Assembly: GCA_947498125.1 (NCBI GenBank) | Contig: CANMJH010000001.1 | Span: forward strand, 1,116,001-1,180,000 | Reading direction: 5' to 3' | Length of the DNA: 64,000 nucleotides | DNA from: an uncultured Nioella sp. | Lineage (GTDB): Bacteria > Pseudomonadota > Alphaproteobacteria > Rhodobacterales > Rhodobacteraceae | Shown here: one piece after another, positions 61,446-64,000 of the stretch | How the letters are laid out: every line of letters starts with the position of its first letter | Numbering within the stretch: position 1 is the stretch's first letter | The notes under the pieces: generated by a model | What the model was told of the DNA's origin: nothing | The model's database searches: none | The model's input: the letters and a program-made list of their open reading frames with translations, nothing else | Made by a program: the position numbers and the translations under genes

Positions 61446-62285
61446 TCATGCCCTACCCTCCGCATTTTTGGGGTTCAGTGCCCGTTTCTTTGCGCCGGTG
61501 TAGGCCCATCGGTATTTAGGCGGGGTCGGACCTTTATTACGGCCACCTTGTTGGGTTTGTTCCCATGCGTGGGCCAGCACACCAACACTGCGAGAAATAC
61601 AGAAAAGACCGCGTGCCATCGGGGCTGGAAATCCAAGTTCCGCAAAGATCACCGCCGTAGCGCCATCGATATTCATTGGAATAATCCGGCCTTTTCGGGC
61701 TTTTAGTTCAGCCTCGATCGCTTTTGCAGCGGCGGCGTATGTCCCGGAAACAAAGCCGTCGAGGCGCGCAGCCTCGACCGCGGAAAGCAAAACAGGCGCC
61801 CGCGGATCGCCATCTTTATGGAACCTGTGCCCAAAGCCGGGGATTATTTTGCCAACTTCGTTTTGCCAGTCGTCAATGGCTTTGGCGGCGGCCAGAGGCA
61901 TGTCATCCCCAGCAGCGATATTCGCCTGTACATTCGAATAAAGCCTCACCGCCTGCTCACCCGCGCCGCCATGCACGTCATCCAACAGATTCACCGCCGA
62001 AGACAGCGCGCCATTCAGCCCAAGACCGCACGTGACCGCCATCCGCGCCACCGCAATAGACGGCGCTTGCGGCCCATGATCGACTGAAGCAACCAAAGCA
62101 GATTCAAGCAGCTTGGCTTCGGCCGGAGACGGAAGATCGCCCCGCGTCATCAGCCAGATCATATCGACAAAACCAACGTTGCCGATAAGCTCATCGATCC
62201 CATATCCCCGCAGGTCAATTCGACCGGGTTCCATGTCGATTATTGCAGTTGTCCACCACTCCTGAACGTCTTTGAAACCGTCCAT
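61446..62285 (-). CDS. citrate synthase-fold citryl-CoA-lyase-like protein
   Basis: A protein of 279 residues, much shorter than citrate synthase (about 430), with the small-form layout of citryl-CoA lyases. The catalytic positions of the fold are kept: VHGGAGEQA, then GFGHRFHKDGDPRAP (catalytic His) and NIDGATAVIFAELGFP (catalytic Asp). It probably cleaves or forms a CoA ester of a 2-hydroxy-di- or tricarboxylic acid. It pairs with the CoA-transferase gene downstream. The exact substrate is not readable. Confidence 0.8.
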   Translation of the reverse strand: MDGFKDVQEWWTTAIIDMEPGRIDLRGYGIDELIGNVGFVDMIWLMTRGDLPSPAEAKLLESALVASVDHGPQAPSIAVARMAVTCGLGLNGALSSAVNLLDDVHGGAGEQAVRLYSNVQANIAAGDDMPLAAAKAIDDWQNEVGKIIPGFGHRFHKDGDPRAPVLLSAVEAARLDGFVSGTYAAAAKAIEAELKARKGRIIPMNIDGATAVIFAELGFPAPMARGLFCISRSVGVLAHAWEQTQQGGRNKGPTPPKYRWAYTGAKKRALNPKNAEGRA

Positions 62286-62357
62286 AGGCCATCCCTTCCC
62301 TGTTTCTGTCTAAGGCGGTCATAGGCAAAGGCCGGCAATTGGATCAAGAAAATAGAA

Positions 62358-62384
62358 GTAGACTTCTGCTGAGCAGAATTCTAC
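62358..62384. promoter_or_regulatory. 27-bp palindromic operator for the IclR gene
   Basis: The perfect dyad TTCTGCTGAGCAGAA at 62364-62378 is flanked by GTAGA (62358-62362) and TCTAC (62380-62384), making a 27-bp palindrome with one mismatched pair. It lies between the lyase gene and the IclR gene, which are divergent, and about 55 nt from the IclR start, typical for IclR operators. Confidence 0.75.
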
Positions 62385-62438
62385 GTAAACAAGAAACCCA
62401 TGCTGAGCTTCTTGGCTCGAACGTAAAGGTCATGACCA

Positions 62439-63107
62439 ATGAAAGAACACCGCGTTGAGGCAGTTGAGCGGGCGCTATCAATCATTGAGTGCTTCACAAT
62501 TGACCGCCAAGAGCTGACGCTGACGCAACTCAGCCAAGAAACCGGGCTTTATATGAGCACCATTTTGCGTCTTTGCGGATCGCTTGAAAGATACGGGTAT
62601 ATCGTACGCAATGGTTCAGGCGAATTTCGGATAGGTCCAAGTTTGTGGCGACTGGGATCCTTGTATAGCCGGGGGTTTGAACGGGCCGAAATTATCCGGC
62701 CCCACCTGGTTGAGTTGGTGGCCACAATCAAAGAAACGGCTACGTTCTACGTTCGCGACGGCAATGACCGCGTGTGCTTGTTTCGCGAAGTGTCGCCCCA
62801 TGCGTTGCGGTTCGACATTGACGAAGGCAGCCGATTGCCCATGGATCGCGGCGCGGCCGCCCATGTTCTGCGCGCCTATTCTAAACCATTGCCAGATTCC
62901 GATCACGAAGTACGAAAGATTGGACATGTCGTTTCGATTTCAGAGCGGACGCCGGGCGTTTCTGCGCTGGCAGTCCCGGTTTTCGATCGCTTCGGCAATC
63001 TTCGCGGCGCGCTTGGCCTGTCCGGGCCGAGCTTTCGTTTTGACGAAAATGCGCGATCCGAGGCGCTGGCGGCCCTTCTTGACCACAGTAAGCAGTTGAA
63101 GCTTTAG
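62439..63107 (+). CDS. IclR-family regulator
   Basis: A protein of 222 residues. The winged helix (about 8-70) reads VEAVERALSIIECFTIDRQE, LTQLSQETGLYMSTILRLC and SLERYGYIVRNGSGEFRIG. The ligand domain has HLVELVATIKETATFYVRDG, MDRGAAAHVL and VSALAVPVFDRFGNLRGALG. It is divergent from the CoA-transferase/lyase genes, which it probably regulates through the palindrome upstream. Confidence 0.92.
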   Translation: MKEHRVEAVERALSIIECFTIDRQELTLTQLSQETGLYMSTILRLCGSLERYGYIVRNGSGEFRIGPSLWRLGSLYSRGFERAEIIRPHLVELVATIKETATFYVRDGNDRVCLFREVSPHALRFDIDEGSRLPMDRGAAAHVLRAYSKPLPDSDHEVRKIGHVVSISERTPGVSALAVPVFDRFGNLRGALGLSGPSFRFDENARSEALAALLDHSKQLKL

Positions 63108-63348
63108 CGCATCTGCACCCCGGTTTAGCAATGACAGCAATCTCCGGCACCTCAGCTGCAAATAGCGCCTGCCCGTCCCTTGCCAGCAAGCCCCAAAAAC
63201 ATCCCGGATCGCATGCAGCCCTTATTGCGCCTGCCTCACCAATCCTGATGAACCTTCGGCACACTCACGACCTGTGATAACGAGCGTTGTCGTTGCTCCA
63301 CTTCTGCCGTAGCGTACGCTCCGACAGATAAATGGAGGAAACAAAAAC

Positions 63349-64000
63349 ATGACCGACGGTCCCACCTACGGCTTTGATACCCTGCAGATTCACGCTGGCG
63401 CAAACCCTGACCCTGCGACAGGCGCGCGGCAGGTGCCTATTTACCAAACCACGGCTTACGTGTTCCGCGATGCGGATCATGCGGCGGCGCTCTTTAACCT
63501 TGCCGAAGTTGGCTACATCTACTCGCGTCTGACCAACCCAACGGTTGCAGCATTGGCCGAGCGCCTCACAATCCTGGAAGGTGGCGCTGGCGGCATTTGC
63601 TGTTCATCGGGCCATGCTGCGCAAATCATGGCGCTGTTCCCATTGATGGGCCCCGGTAAGAACGTTGTTGCCTCGACCCGCCTATATGGTGGCACCGTCA
63701 CACAGCTGAGCCAGACCATTAAGCGCTTTGGCTGGGGTGTGAAATTCGTAGATTTCGACGATCTGGACGCACTTGCAGCGGCCATTGACGACGACACCCG
63801 CGCCGTATTCTGCGAATCCATCGCCAACCCCGGCGGCTACATCACCGATATCCGCGCGGTTGCAGATGTCTCGGACGCAGCGGGCGTTCCGTTGATTGTC
63901 GATAACACCTCTGCCACGCCATATCTGTGCAACCCCATTTCGCTTGGGGCGACGCTTGTTGTGCATTCCACCACGAAATACCTGACCGGCAACGGCACAG
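63349..64000 (+). CDS. O-acetylhomoserine sulfhydrylase (MetY-like), N-terminal part
   Basis: The ATG at 63349 has a strong GGAGGA ribosome site 9 nt before it; the frame runs open to the window end (217 codons). It has the Cys/Met-metabolism PLP family patterns: FDTLQIHAGANPDPATGARQ, VPIYQTTAYVF, YSRLTNPTVAALAERLTILE, CCSSGHAAQI, FCESIANPGG, IVDNTSATPYLC and the PLP lysine in VHSTTKYLTGNGT. MetY makes homocysteine from O-acetylhomoserine and sulfide. A SAM riboswitch is often present before such genes, but I see no SAM-II core in the 240-bp leader; it has only the palindrome AGCGTACGCT (63311-63320). Confidence 0.92.
   Translation, partial: MTDGPTYGFDTLQIHAGANPDPATGARQVPIYQTTAYVFRDADHAAALFNLAEVGYIYSRLTNPTVAALAERLTILEGGAGGICCSSGHAAQIMALFPLMGPGKNVVASTRLYGGTVTQLSQTIKRFGWGVKFVDFDDLDALAAAIDDDTRAVFCESIANPGGYITDIRAVADVSDAAGVPLIVDNTSATPYLCNPISLGATLVVHSTTKYLTGNGT

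Noticed and set aside
63108-63348. SAM-II riboswitch before the metY-like gene
   Set aside because: SAM-II elements often precede such genes in alphaproteobacteria, but I could not find the conserved core here; only a short palindrome is present.

Overview
The window reads as chromosomal DNA of a marine alphaproteobacterium of the Rhodobacteraceae (Roseobacter group). The basis is gene content and order that I recognise from that family: accB-accC-aat followed by DUF2155, MlaD and NDUFA12-type genes; a ccmABCDG cluster divergent from acnA; a paired PIN-domain/RlmI-like gene set; a symporter-histidine kinase next to a short-chain acyl-CoA regulator; and many proteins carrying the Hint_2-type domain. 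Assignments come from reading motifs, not from database searches.

Layout. 1-8.9 kb: end of an M48 protease, a PIN-domain gene, an rRNA methyltransferase, a lipoprotein, an isolated FliM/FliN-like protein, and a sensory block (SSS-histidine kinase, small membrane protein, response regulator, ScfR-type regulator). 8.9-23.4 kb: a reductive pyrimidine catabolism locus, with an ABC importer, dihydropyrimidinase (hydA), an N-carbamoyl-beta-alanine amidase-like enzyme (hyuC-like), a RutR-like TetR regulator with a near-consensus operator, and PreA/PreT dihydropyrimidine dehydrogenase. It also holds small unexplained genes, including two immunity-like ones between hydA and the amidase gene. 23.6-32.4 kb: mostly housekeeping genes (accBC, aat, mlaD-like, NDUFA12, ald with its Lrp regulator, DUF2312/GapR).

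32.6-47.8 kb is the striking part: a head-to-tail array of fourteen related genes, all on the minus strand. Each full copy encodes a divergent beta-rich N-terminal domain of about 95-155 residues, then a Hint (hedgehog/intein, BIL-like) self-processing domain starting at an invariant Cys-Phe and carrying an invariant TADH motif, then a very conserved tail of about 45 residues. Twelve copies are open (one has a doubtful start), one has an in-frame stop near its start, and one has lost its whole Hint domain by internal deletion. Adjacent copies share long identical DNA tracts within otherwise divergent genes. The pattern suggests duplication, gene conversion and deletion acting on a family of self-cleaving, probably surface or secreted proteins whose variable part is the N-terminal cargo.

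48.0-64.0 kb: acnA, the cytochrome c maturation genes ccmABCDG (including a 51-residue ccmD), several small regulator/enzyme pairs, a SHOCT protein, and a CoA-transferase plus citryl-CoA-lyase-like pair facing an IclR regulator with a 27-bp palindromic operator. The window ends inside a metY-like gene.
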